Positions 34,657 through 43,503 of a DNA stretch of 64,000 nt are shown piece after piece. The position numbers were made by a program, and so were the translations under genes. The notes under the pieces are model-generated. The model made no database searches and had not been told where the DNA came from. It was given only the letters and a program-made list of their open reading frames with translations. Numbering within the stretch: the first letter of the stretch is position 1; the number at the start of each line of letters is the position of its first letter. Source of the stretch: Clostridium_AM sp900759715 (GTDB lineage: Bacteria > Bacillota > Clostridia > Clostridiales > Clostridiaceae); the NCBI GenBank assembly GCA_900759715.1, contig CAAEXF010000065.1, forward strand, positions 1-64,000, given 5' to 3'.

Positions 34657-34777
34657 ATACTCAAATTTAAAAAAATTGCTGATTTAATTTAGGATATCAT
34701 GTAATAAAAAATATAAAAAACATGAATAAATTGCTGATTTAATAATATATTTAAATCTATACAAGTAAATATAAAAA

Positions 34778-34996
34778 AAGCAATGACAGGAATAAGTAGG
34801 TATGTTAAGTATTTTAAAGAGAGTGGGGACTGGTGAAAACCCATAAGTACACATATTGAAACTCATCCTGTAGCTGCAGGCTGAACTAATAGTAAGCTGA
34901 GCCGGTATAAACCGTTAATCGAATGAAGTAAAAAATCTGGGTGGTACCGCGGACAGACTTTCGCCCCATTATATGGGGAGAGTCTGTCTTTTTATT
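34778..34996 (+). ncRNA. T-box leader 2 (probable leucine specifier)
   Basis: The same architecture as leader 1 and closely similar sequence (CTGTAGCTGCAGGCTGAA and AGTAAGCTGAGCCGGT shared). Specifier loop GAAACTCATC with CTC at 34862-34864; T-box core GGGTGGTACCGCGG; terminator ACAGACTTTCGCCCCAT...ATGGGGAGAGTCTGT then CTTTTTATTT. Both leaders seem intact and in series, before ilvC. Confidence 0.93.
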
Positions 34997-35133
34997 TACC
35001 CTATAATAATCTATTTAGACAAACATATTAAAGTTTAATAGTTTTTCATCTGGCCAGTGAAAGCTTTAAATATATTTTATACACATGCTATTTAAAATAA
35101 TTAAAGTTATGTAATTAAAAGGGGGCAAATGTA

Positions 35134-35337
35134 ATGTCAATGTTTACAAGTAAAAAATATTCAAAGGATCTTAAACAATTTAATGAAATGCATAATACTT
35201 CAAAGGAAAGTATGTCACCAGAAGCAGCTTCACAAATTTATGAAGCTGGTAAGGCGTATTATGAATATTTAAGAAGTTCAAAATCACAAGGTGATGATGC
35301 TGAATGTGATTACTGTACAGCATTTATGATGTTTTAA
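35134..35337 (+). CDS. small hypothetical protein, 67 residues, between T-boxes and ilvC
   Basis: A small soluble protein with an AAGGGGGC ribosome site before ATG 35134, 137 bases after the second T-box terminator and 54 bases before ilvC. Sequence: basic N-terminus, a helix rich in Ser/Glu (KESMSPEAASQIYEAGKAYY), then ECDYCTAFMMF at the C-terminus with a CxxC. It has no known family. Its position in the leader transcript means it is controlled by leucyl-tRNA charging with the ilv/leu genes. It might be a regulator or an unannotated small accessory protein. Confidence 0.65.
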   Translation: MSMFTSKKYSKDLKQFNEMHNTSKESMSPEAASQIYEAGKAYYEYLRSSKSQGDDAECDYCTAFMMF

Positions 35338-35391
35338 TTTAAGGCAATTATATAAAAAACTAAAGAATTTAGAATTTTAGGGGGAAATAAA

Positions 35392-36390
35392 ATGGCAAAT
35401 ATGTATTACGACAAGGATGCAAATTTAAATCTACTAGAAGGAAAAAAGGTAGCTATTATAGGCTATGGAAGTCAGGGGCACGCACATGCGTTAAATTTAA
35501 AAGAAAGTGGAGTAGATGTTTGTGTAGGTCTTTACAATGGCAGTAAGTCTTGGAAAATTGCTGAAGGAGCAGGACTAAAGGTTTTAGAAGCTGAGGAAGC
35601 AGCAAAAGAAGCAGATTTTATCATGATACTTATACCAGATGAAAAACAAACTAAGCTCTACAAAGAAAATATTGAACCAAATTTGACAGAAGGAAAGACT
35701 TTGATATTTGCTCATGGGTTTAACATTCACTACGGCCAAATTATTCCTCCTGAAAATGTAGATGTATTTATGGTAGCTCCAAAAGGACCAGGACATACTG
35801 TAAGAAGTCAGTATGTTGAAGGAAAAGGAGTACCTTGTCTAATAGCTATTCATCAAGATTATAGTGGAATGGCCAAAGAGCATGCACTAGCTTATGCTAA
35901 GGGAATTGGTGGTGCTAGAGCAGGAGTACTTGAAACTACTTTTAAAGAAGAAACAGAAACAGACCTTTTTGGGGAGCAAGCAGTATTATGCGGGGGAGTT
36001 ACTGAACTAATAAAAGCAGGATTCAAAACCTTAGTGGATGCAGGTTACCAACCAGAAAGTGCATATTTCGAATGTTTACACGAACTAAAGCTAATAGTTG
36101 ATCTTATAAACGAAGGTGGGCTTAGCTACATGAGATATTCAATTAGTGATACTGCAGAATACGGTGACTACGTTAGCGGAAAGAGAGTTATAACAGATGA
36201 AAGTCACAAAGGGATGAAAGATATTTTAGCTGAAATACAAGATGGAACTTTTGCTAGGAACTGGCTGCTTGAGAATCAGGTAAACCGTCCATACTTTAAT
36301 GCAGTTAGAAAGCAGGAGAAAGAAGAACAAATAGAGGTTGTTGGTAAAGAACTCCGAAAAATGATGCCTTGGGTTAAAAGAAAAGAGTAG
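35392..36390 (+). CDS. ilvC: ketol-acid reductoisomerase
   Basis: A 332-residue class I KARI that converts acetolactate to dihydroxyisovalerate (and acetohydroxybutyrate to the isoleucine intermediate), using NAD(P)H and magnesium. Seen: the Rossmann motif GYGSQGHAHALNLKESG (residues 23-39), DVFMVAPKGPGHTVR (about 123-137) and the knotted domain ETETDLFGEQAVLCGG (about 187-202) with the metal-binding Asp/Glu, then the ECLHELKLIVDLI helix. Full length. Ribosome site AGGGGGAA. First pathway gene behind the tandem T-boxes. Confidence 0.97.
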   Translation: MANMYYDKDANLNLLEGKKVAIIGYGSQGHAHALNLKESGVDVCVGLYNGSKSWKIAEGAGLKVLEAEEAAKEADFIMILIPDEKQTKLYKENIEPNLTEGKTLIFAHGFNIHYGQIIPPENVDVFMVAPKGPGHTVRSQYVEGKGVPCLIAIHQDYSGMAKEHALAYAKGIGGARAGVLETTFKEETETDLFGEQAVLCGGVTELIKAGFKTLVDAGYQPESAYFECLHELKLIVDLINEGGLSYMRYSISDTAEYGDYVSGKRVITDESHKGMKDILAEIQDGTFARNWLLENQVNRPYFNAVRKQEKEEQIEVVGKELRKMMPWVKRKE

Positions 36391-36393
36391 AAA

Positions 36394-36437
36394 TAGAGCA
36401 TTAAGAGATGTTGAATTATTGCATCTCTTAATGCTAA
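36394..36437 (+). repeat. strong stem-loop between ilvC and leuA
   Basis: GCATTAAGAGATG pairs perfectly with CATCTCTTAATGC across TTGAATTATTG. There is no T-run behind it, so it is more likely an RNA processing or stabilising hairpin than a terminator. Confidence 0.6.
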
Positions 36438-36467
36438 ACAAAATATAATCAGGGGGAAGTGGATTTA

Positions 36468-38030
36468 ATGACAAAAAAAATATATATTTTTGATACTACA
36501 TTAAGGGATGGAGAACAAACTCCAGGAGTGAGTTTAAACATACATGAAAAATTAGAGATTGCAAGACAGCTTCAAATACTTGGAGTAGATATAATCGAAG
36601 CAGGATTCCCATTTGCATCTAAAGGAGATTTTGAAGCTGTTAAAGCTATTGCAAAAAACATAAAGGGCTCAATCATTACTGGACTTGCTAGGACATCTAA
36701 GCAGGATATAGATACTGCATGGGAGGCCCTAAAATACGCAGAAAATCCTAGAATTCACACATTTATTGCAACATCAGATATTCATATGCAGCATAAGTTG
36801 AATATGAAACCGGAAGAAGTTTTGGAAAGAGCACGCAGCATGGTAAAATACACTAAAAGTTTTTGTCCAAATGTTGAGTTTTCTCCAGAAGATGGAACAA
36901 GAACTCGCCCAGAATTTTTATATAGGGTATTGGAAGCAGTAATTGAGGCTGGTGCAGATGTAGTAAATATACCTGATACTGTAGGATATACAACACCAGG
37001 GGAGTATGGAACATTTATTAGAGGAATTAGAGAGAATGTTCCTAATATCCATAAGGCCGTCATAAGTGTTCATTGTCATAATGATTTGGGATTAGCAGTT
37101 GCAAACTCACTTGCAGCTATAGAAAATGGAGCTCAGCAGATAGAGTGTGCAGTAAATGGACTTGGTGAGAGGGCTGGCAATGCTGCTTTAGAAGAAATAG
37201 TAATGTCCATTAAAACCAGATCTAATTATTTTAAGTGTCATACAGATATAGTAACTGAACATCTAACAAAAACCAGTAATCTAGTAAGTCACTTAACAGG
37301 AGTGCAGATTCAAAATAACAAGGCTATTGTTGGTTCAAATGCCTTTGCTCATGAATCCGGTATTCATCAGCATGGAGTTTTAAATTGCAGGGAAACTTAT
37401 GAAATAATGACTCCAGAGTCTGTTGGATTAAAGAAGAACCTTATAGTACTTGGAAAACATTCTGGAAGACATGCTTTTGAAGAACGATTAAAGGAAATAG
37501 GATATGATAACTTGGACTTTGTTAAGATTAATGAGGCATTCTTAAAGTTTAAGGATTTAGCAGATAAAAAGAAATCTATTTCTGATGAGGATATAGAAGC
37601 ACTAATAAAACAAGAGGTATTTCAGGTTCCTGAAAATTATAAACTTGAACATTTTCAAGTTTCAAGTGGAAACAATATAGTTGCCACTTCTACTGTAAAA
37701 ATACGTTATGATGGCAATTCTATTGATGAGGCTTCCTGTGGTGATGGTCCAGTGGATGCAACCTTTAAAGCAATTGAAAAAGCTGTAGGAATAAATGTTA
37801 AGTTAAAGGATTATTTTCTAAAAGCAATAGGCAGTGGAAAAGATGCATTAGGAGAAGTTACTGTAAAAATTGAGAAAGACAATAAAATATTTTCAGCTAA
37901 AGGAGTAAGTACAGATGTAGTAGAGGCCAGTGCCAAAGCTTTTATAAATGCTATTAATAAAATGCACTACTACTTATTTCAAGAAGAAAATTCTGCTTCA
38001 TGTATTAGTAAAACAATTGTCGAAGCTTAA
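36468..38030 (+). CDS. leuA: 2-isopropylmalate synthase
   Basis: A 520-residue enzyme for the first committed step of leucine synthesis (2-oxoisovalerate plus acetyl-CoA). Order: TIM barrel with IFDTTLRDGEQTPGVSLN near the N-terminus and VISVHCHNDLGLAVANSLAA with metal His residues, a linker, and a C-terminal LeuA regulatory domain (about 390-515) for leucine feedback. ATG 36468 is 10 bases after AGGGGGA; a GTG at 36459 abuts it. Lies 77 bases after ilvC. The full regulatory domain argues for a leucine enzyme rather than homocitrate synthase. Confidence 0.95.
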   Translation: MTKKIYIFDTTLRDGEQTPGVSLNIHEKLEIARQLQILGVDIIEAGFPFASKGDFEAVKAIAKNIKGSIITGLARTSKQDIDTAWEALKYAENPRIHTFIATSDIHMQHKLNMKPEEVLERARSMVKYTKSFCPNVEFSPEDGTRTRPEFLYRVLEAVIEAGADVVNIPDTVGYTTPGEYGTFIRGIRENVPNIHKAVISVHCHNDLGLAVANSLAAIENGAQQIECAVNGLGERAGNAALEEIVMSIKTRSNYFKCHTDIVTEHLTKTSNLVSHLTGVQIQNNKAIVGSNAFAHESGIHQHGVLNCRETYEIMTPESVGLKKNLIVLGKHSGRHAFEERLKEIGYDNLDFVKINEAFLKFKDLADKKKSISDEDIEALIKQEVFQVPENYKLEHFQVSSGNNIVATSTVKIRYDGNSIDEASCGDGPVDATFKAIEKAVGINVKLKDYFLKAIGSGKDALGEVTVKIEKDNKIFSAKGVSTDVVEASAKAFINAINKMHYYLFQEENSASCISKTIVEA

Positions 38031-38264
38031 TAATAAAATGGATTTTTAATCAAGTATTAAAAAGAAATAAAAATAACGGGTGCCTATGATTGTGAATGAG
38101 TTGATTAATACGATTAAATATAATTTATAATATTGTTTAAACTTAAAATCAAATGTATAAATTGCTAGAAAAATCATTGGGGTTTGTTTACTTAAATAAA
38201 TTAAATAACTGGCTAATTTATATATTTAATTTTTAGACATATAAAAAGTATCGGAGGAATGAAT

Positions 38265-39533
38265 ATGGGGATGACGATGACACAAAAGATTTTAGCTGCT
38301 CATGCAGGGTTAGAAAGTGTAAAGGCTGGACAGCTAATTAAGGTAAAGTTAGATTTAGTACTTGGAAATGACATAACCACTCCTGTAGCCATTAAGGAAT
38401 TTAATAAAATTGGGGTTACTGAGGTTTTTAATAAGGAGAAAATGGCTATTGTACCTGATCACTTTACTCCAAACAAAGATATAAAATCTGCAGAACAGTG
38501 TAAATGTGTAAGGGAATTTGCTTACGATAAGGGAATCAAAAATTATTTTGAAATCGGACAAATGGGGATTGAACACGCATTAATACCAGAAAAAGGCCTA
38601 GCTGTTTGCGGCGATGTAATAATTGGAGCAGATTCACACACTTGTACATATGGAGCTTTAGGAGCTTTCTCAACAGGTGTGGGAAGTACAGATATGGGAG
38701 CTGGCATGGCTACAGGGGAAGCATGGTTTAAAGTTCCGGAAGCTATAAAGTTTGTGCTTAAAGGAAGTTTATCACCTTGGGTAAGTGGAAAGGACGTAAT
38801 ACTGCACATTATTGGTATGATTGGTGTAGATGGAGCGCTTTATCAATCAATGGAATATACAGGAGATGGAGTCAGAAGCTTATCTATGGATGACCGTTTT
38901 GCTATGACAAATATGGCTATTGAGGCTGGAGCTAAAAATGGAATTTTTGAAGTAGATGAAAGAACTATGGAATATGTGAAAGAGCATTCTGATAGAAGTT
39001 ATGCAATTTATAAGGCGGATGATGATACTGAATATACAAGAGTTATAGAAATAGACTTGTCTTCTATTCGTCCAACAGTAGCTTTTCCACATCTTCCTGA
39101 GAATACTAGAACTATCGATGAGGTGGGAGAGGTAACTATAGATCAAGTTGTCATAGGTTCCTGCACCAACGGGAGAATAGAGGATTTAAGAGCAGCTGCA
39201 AAAGTTTTAAAAAATAAAAAAGTAAATCAAAAGGTAAGAACTATTATATTCCCAGCCACTCAAAAAATTTATCTTCAAGCTTTAAGAGAAGGTATTATTG
39301 AAACATTTATAGAAGCAGGTGCAGTGGTAAGCACGCCAACTTGCGGACCTTGCCTTGGAGGACATATGGGAATACTGGCAGAAGGAGAAAGATGTATAGC
39401 AACTACAAATAGAAATTTTGTAGGAAGAATGGGGCATCCAGAAAGCGAAGTTTACTTAGCAAGCCCTGCAGTAGCAGCGGCATCAGCAATCACAGGTAAA
39501 ATTTCATCACCAGAGGAGGTAGCAAAATGGTAA
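38265..39533 (+). CDS. leuC: 3-isopropylmalate dehydratase large subunit
   Basis: A 422-residue aconitase-superfamily subunit that, with LeuD, isomerises 2- to 3-isopropylmalate through a [4Fe-4S] cluster. Cluster Cys are visible in VIGSCTNGR and TPTCGPCLGGH; GADSHTCTYGALGAFSTGVG is the typical N-terminal block. ATG 38265 is preferred, with GGAGG 7 bases upstream; ATG 38259 is too close. It overlaps leuD by 7 bases (ATGGTAA), suggesting coupled translation. About 230 gene-free bases separate it from leuA. Confidence 0.96.
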   Translation: MGMTMTQKILAAHAGLESVKAGQLIKVKLDLVLGNDITTPVAIKEFNKIGVTEVFNKEKMAIVPDHFTPNKDIKSAEQCKCVREFAYDKGIKNYFEIGQMGIEHALIPEKGLAVCGDVIIGADSHTCTYGALGAFSTGVGSTDMGAGMATGEAWFKVPEAIKFVLKGSLSPWVSGKDVILHIIGMIGVDGALYQSMEYTGDGVRSLSMDDRFAMTNMAIEAGAKNGIFEVDERTMEYVKEHSDRSYAIYKADDDTEYTRVIEIDLSSIRPTVAFPHLPENTRTIDEVGEVTIDQVVIGSCTNGRIEDLRAAAKVLKNKKVNQKVRTIIFPATQKIYLQALREGIIETFIEAGAVVSTPTCGPCLGGHMGILAEGERCIATTNRNFVGRMGHPESEVYLASPAVAAASAITGKISSPEEVAKW

Positions 39534-40015
39534 AGGGAAGAGTAATAAAATATGGAGACAACGTAGACACGGATGTTATCATTCCAGCTAGATATTTAAA
39601 TACTAGTGATGCTTTAGAGTTAGCATCTCACTGTATGGAAGATTTGGATAAGGATTTTTTAGCTAAAGCAAAATATGCAAACATTATAATCGGGGGAAAA
39701 AACTTTGGATGTGGTTCCTCGAGAGAACATGCACCTATTGCTATAAAGGCTGCTGGAATTAAATGTGTTATAGCTGAGACCTTTGCAAGAATATTTTATA
39801 GGAATGCAATAAACATAGGATTGCCTATAGTTGAATGTGTTGAAGCGGCCAAAGACATTGAAGAAAGGGATGAAGTAAATATAGACTTTAAAACTGGAAT
39901 TATTACTAATATTACTAAAAACAAAACCTATAAGGCAGAAGCTTTCCCAGAGTTTATGGAGAAGATTATAAAGTCAGAGGGACTAATAAATTATATTAAA
40001 ATGCATGGTAATTAA
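39527..40015 (+). CDS. leuD: 3-isopropylmalate dehydratase small subunit
   Basis: A 162-residue partner of LeuC forming the swivelling aconitase C-terminal domain. Motifs GDNVDTDVIIPARYLN (residues 9-24) and IIGGKNFGCGSSREHAPIAI (about 50-69) are typical. Its start overlaps the leuC stop by 7 bases. The stop is followed by a 370-base repeat region rather than leuB directly, so the operon is interrupted. This is the shorter LeuD form common in anaerobes and archaea. Confidence 0.95.
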   Translation: MVKGRVIKYGDNVDTDVIIPARYLNTSDALELASHCMEDLDKDFLAKAKYANIIIGGKNFGCGSSREHAPIAIKAAGIKCVIAETFARIFYRNAINIGLPIVECVEAAKDIEERDEVNIDFKTGIITNITKNKTYKAEAFPEFMEKIIKSEGLINYIKMHGN

Positions 40016-40036
40016 ATCAAAAATCTTGCAACGCAA

Positions 40037-40404
40037 ATTTTTCAGAGGACAGAGGACAATTGACAGAGGACAATGAAGGAGGATTTTTCTTCATTACACT
40101 ACGAAAAATCTTTAATTTATGATATGAAACTCCTTCTCCTATCGTCGAATGGTTCTCGCTGAGTAAGCGATTCACTTCAAATCAAAGATTTGAGTTCTCT
40201 GCTTAAGCGACCATATTAAAATCAACACTCTGTGTAAGTGATCATCTCAAAATCATAGATTTTGGATGCCTACTTAAGATTTTGGATGTCTGCTTAATCG
40301 ACGTTACACATTGGTGAAACGAGTCTTAAAAAATAAATTAGTTTTCCGACGTCAGGAAGAAAACTTACCTTCATTGTCCTCTGTCCTCTGTCAATTGTCC
40401 TCTA
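40037..40404. repeat. family C repeat inside a long inverted repeat
   Basis: The outer arms are built from CAGAGGACA and CAATTGACAGAGGACAAT units (40043-40092), mirrored by ATTGTCCTCTGTCCTCTGTC and AATTGTCCTC (about 40355-40403). Inside (40122-40330) lies a family C element: ATGAAACTCCTTCTCCTATC, GTCGAATGGTTCTCGCTGAG, then two TAAGCGAT/TAAGTGAT hairpins each ending in GCTTAAG or ACTTAAG. CGTCGA pairs with TCGACG across it. No ORF is seen. It splits leuD from leuB. Confidence 0.85.
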
Positions 40405-40435
40405 AAAAAATTAAATATATAGAGGTGAATGTGAT

Positions 40436-41500
40436 ATGAAAATAACGATTATACCAGGAGATGGAATAGGAAAAGAGGTAATAAATCAAGCTGTTAAAGC
40501 GTTAAAAAAAATTGAAAGTAAATATGGATGTAATTTTGAGTTTAATGAGGCGTTACTTGGTGGTGCTGCTATAGATGCAACAGGAAATCCAATACCAGAA
40601 GAAACAATTCATAAATGCAAAAATAGTGAAGCCGTTATCCTAGGAGCAGTAGGTGGACCTAAGTGGGATGGTTATCCTGGAAACCTAAGACCAGAGAAAG
40701 GATTACTATCATTAAGAAAAGAGCTAGGAGTGTTTGCAAACTTAAGACCAGCCATTTTATTTCCACAATTGAAATCAGCATCTACCTTAAAGGACGAAAT
40801 TCTAGGTGATGGCTTGGATATTATGATAGTTAGAGAGTTAATCGGTGGAGCTTATTTTGGGGAAAAGAAGAGAATAGCTATTGATGGTGGACAAAGAGCT
40901 TATGACACAATTGATTATTGCACTAAAGATATAGAGAGAATTGCAAAAAAAGCCTTTGAAGCTGCTAGAAAAAGAGGTAAAAAACTTACTTTAATAGATA
41001 AGGCTAATGTGTTAGAAACCTCAAGACTTTGGAGAGAAGTAGTGACAAAGATAAGTGAAGATTATAAGGATATAGAATTAAATTATATGTATGTTGATAA
41101 CGCTGCTATGCAGCTAATCAAAAATCCTAAGCAATTTGATGTAATACTTACAGAAAATATGTTTGGAGATATTTTAAGTGATGAGGCTTCCATGCTAACT
41201 GGATCACTAGGAATGCTCCCTTCAGCTAGTGTAGGAGAAGGCAGTATAGGTCTCTATGAGCCAATCCATGGATCTGCACCAGATATTGCAGGGCTGGATA
41301 AAGCAAATCCGATTGGAGCAATAATGAGTACGGCTATGATGCTTCGATACAGTTTTAATATGGAAGATGCAGCTAAGGATATAGAGGCCGCTGTATCAAG
41401 AATTATAGATAAAGGACATCGAACTGGCGATATTATGGAGCAGGGTATGAAAATCGTGGGAACAGAACAAATGGGAGATCTTATTGCAGAGGAAATATAG
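40436..41500 (+). CDS. leuB: 3-isopropylmalate dehydrogenase
   Basis: A 354-residue NAD-dependent oxidative decarboxylase making 2-oxoisocaproate, the leucine precursor. Seen: IIPGDGIGKEV near the start, LRKELGVFANLRPA with substrate Args, VRELIGGAYFG, NYMYVDNAAMQLIKNPKQFD, MFGDILSDEASMLTGSLGML with metal Asp, and PIHGSAPDIAG with the NAD-binding loop. The ribosome site is AGAGGTG, and ATG 40436 fits. Its stop TAG lies in the TATAGGGG end of a family B repeat. Confidence 0.96.
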   Translation: MKITIIPGDGIGKEVINQAVKALKKIESKYGCNFEFNEALLGGAAIDATGNPIPEETIHKCKNSEAVILGAVGGPKWDGYPGNLRPEKGLLSLRKELGVFANLRPAILFPQLKSASTLKDEILGDGLDIMIVRELIGGAYFGEKKRIAIDGGQRAYDTIDYCTKDIERIAKKAFEAARKRGKKLTLIDKANVLETSRLWREVVTKISEDYKDIELNYMYVDNAAMQLIKNPKQFDVILTENMFGDILSDEASMLTGSLGMLPSASVGEGSIGLYEPIHGSAPDIAGLDKANPIGAIMSTAMMLRYSFNMEDAAKDIEAAVSRIIDKGHRTGDIMEQGMKIVGTEQMGDLIAEEI

Positions 41501-41757
41501 GGGTAAAATGCGGTAAGTTAACTTACACCCCGGGCTATGTTTCCAAGCTTCAGTCCGTTAAAAACTTTTAGCTAGTCTAAAGCTCGTGTTTTAGACGACC
41601 TAAGAACCTTCGATAAACTCGCTATGCTTAGACACATCTAAGGTTCTAAGGTTGTCTTAAAACACTTCACTAAGACTGACACAAAATTTTTAAATCTACC
41701 TTCAGTCTTGGAAAGATATCCCTTTGTGTAAGTTAACTTTCTAGTTAATTATCCTAT
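41497..41757. repeat. foldback repeat, family B copy 3 (full length)
   Basis: Same order as the 23902 copy: AAGTTAACTTACACC, GGGCTATGTTTCCAAGCTTC, AGTCCGTTAAAAACTTTTAG, TTTTAGACGACCTAAGAACC, a loop with CTCGCTATGC, GGTTCTAAGGTTGTCTTAAAA, CACTTCACTAAGACTGACAC, GTGTAAGTTAACTT. The right arm has diverged slightly (GGAAAGATATCCC). It starts at the leuB stop codon and separates leuB from ilvB. Confidence 0.85.
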
Positions 41758-41816
41758 GTAAAGATTTTTTTCATAAAGTATTACAACTATATTGTGTAAG
41801 ATAAGGGGGAAGTAAT

Positions 41817-43430
41817 ATGAAAGTTGCTGAGGCAATTATACAGTGTTTGCATGAAGAAAATGTAGATACGGTATTTGGATATCCTGGGGCTACAGTTGTT
41901 CCAATATATGAAGCTTTAAGAAAGTCAGACATTAAGCATATATTAGTTAGACAGGAACAAGCAGCTGGTCATAGTGCAAGTGGCTTTGCAAGAGCTAAGA
42001 AGACGGTAGGGGTATGTATTGTTACATCAGGCCCTGGAGCAACAAATTTAATTACGGCAATAGCTACTGCATATATGGATTCTATTCCTTTGGTAATCAT
42101 AACAGGTCAGGTTAAATCAAATCTCATTGGCAAAGATGTTTTTCAAGAAGCTGATATTACAGGAGCAACGGAGTCTTTTACAAAACATAACTACCTAGTT
42201 AAATCTGCTGAAGATGTTCCTAGAATTATGAAGGAAGCCTTTTATATAGCTTCTACAGGAAGGCCAGGACCGGTATTAATAGATATACCAGTTGATATTC
42301 AGTGTGAAGATATAGAATTTTTTTATCCTAAAGAAGTAAATATTCGAGGATATAAACCTAAATTCGAGGGGCATAAAGGACAGATAAAAAGAGCAGTGGA
42401 AAAGATTATGGAAAGCAAAAAACCTCTCATATGCATAGGGGGAGGTATTATTTCCGGTAGAGCAGAGGTTGAATTAAAAGAGTTTGCTCATAAGTCAAAA
42501 ATACCATTTGTTCATACATTGATGGGAAAAGGAAGTATTAATGAAGATGATCTATATTATGTAGGATTAATAGGATCTCATGGGTTTTCCTATGCTAATA
42601 GAGCTATATCAGAGGCGGACCTTTTAATACTTATAGGTACTAGAGCTGCAGATAGAGGCATTGCAGGTTCAAACTTTGCAAAAGATGCTTATGTCATTCA
42701 TATTGATATCGACCCAGCGGAAATAGGGAAAATTTTAGGACCTAATATTCCAGTAGTAGGAGATTCTAAGCAGGTTTTAGAAGAATTGATAAAGGAAGTT
42801 GATGAAGTAGAAACGATAGAATGGCTTGAGCAAATTGCAGCATGGAAGAAGAAGGTAGAAGAGCCTATTAAGTTGAATTCAAAGGTAAGTCCTAAGTATG
42901 TATTGAACGCATTGTCTCAAATGTTAGAAGAAAATGCAATTATTACTGCAGATGTAGGACAAAATCAGATTTGGAGTGCAAGGAATTTTCAAGTAAAAGA
43001 TTCAACAAGTTTCTTTACTTCAGGAGGACTTGGTACTATGGGGTATTCATTACCTGCTGCGGTGGGAGCTAAAATAGCAAATCCCAGTAAGACAGTTATT
43101 GCCGTTGTCGGAGATGGTGGTTTTCAAATGAGCATGGCTGAACTTGGTACAATAGTTGATAATAATATAAACATAGTAATACTTTTATTTAATAATTCAG
43201 TGCTTGGAATGGTTAGGGAAATTCAAAAAAATATCTATGGCGTTGGCAGGTATAGTGGTGTAAATTTTAAGTGTCAAACAGACTTTATTAAAATAGCAGA
43301 AGCATACGGATTAAAAGGTAAAAAAATTATTAGAAATGGAGAATTTAAGGAAGTCTTTAGAGAAGCTGTAAATTCCAATAACACATTTATAATAGAATGT
43401 ATTATTGATTCTAGTGAAAGTACTTTTTAA
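41817..43430 (+). CDS. ilvB: acetolactate synthase large subunit
   Basis: A 537-residue ThDP- and FAD-dependent enzyme condensing two pyruvates (or pyruvate with 2-oxobutyrate), the entry to valine, leucine and isoleucine. Motifs: VFGYPGATVVPIYEAL and VRQEQAAGHSASGFARAKK (catalytic Glu), VTSGPGATNLITAIATAY, a central FAD region, and the ThDP motif VGDGGFQMSMAELGTIVDN...LFNNS. AAGGGGGAA precedes the ATG. It is slightly shorter than many family members. Paired with ilvN 73 bases downstream, so it is the biosynthetic rather than catabolic form. Confidence 0.95.
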   Translation: MKVAEAIIQCLHEENVDTVFGYPGATVVPIYEALRKSDIKHILVRQEQAAGHSASGFARAKKTVGVCIVTSGPGATNLITAIATAYMDSIPLVIITGQVKSNLIGKDVFQEADITGATESFTKHNYLVKSAEDVPRIMKEAFYIASTGRPGPVLIDIPVDIQCEDIEFFYPKEVNIRGYKPKFEGHKGQIKRAVEKIMESKKPLICIGGGIISGRAEVELKEFAHKSKIPFVHTLMGKGSINEDDLYYVGLIGSHGFSYANRAISEADLLILIGTRAADRGIAGSNFAKDAYVIHIDIDPAEIGKILGPNIPVVGDSKQVLEELIKEVDEVETIEWLEQIAAWKKKVEEPIKLNSKVSPKYVLNALSQMLEENAIITADVGQNQIWSARNFQVKDSTSFFTSGGLGTMGYSLPAAVGAKIANPSKTVIAVVGDGGFQMSMAELGTIVDNNINIVILLFNNSVLGMVREIQKNIYGVGRYSGVNFKCQTDFIKIAEAYGLKGKKIIRNGEFKEVFREAVNSNNTFIIECIIDSSESTF

Positions 43431-43503
43431 GAGTATTAATTATCTTTAATTTGTTATTTCTTTAGATGCCGTATTTAAGATAATTCATGGAATAAAAGAG
43501 GGG

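Noticed and set aside
40037..40404. CRISPR-like array in the leuD-leuB gap
   Set aside because: Repeats are inverted, few and not regularly spaced, with no unique spacers; they are foldback elements.
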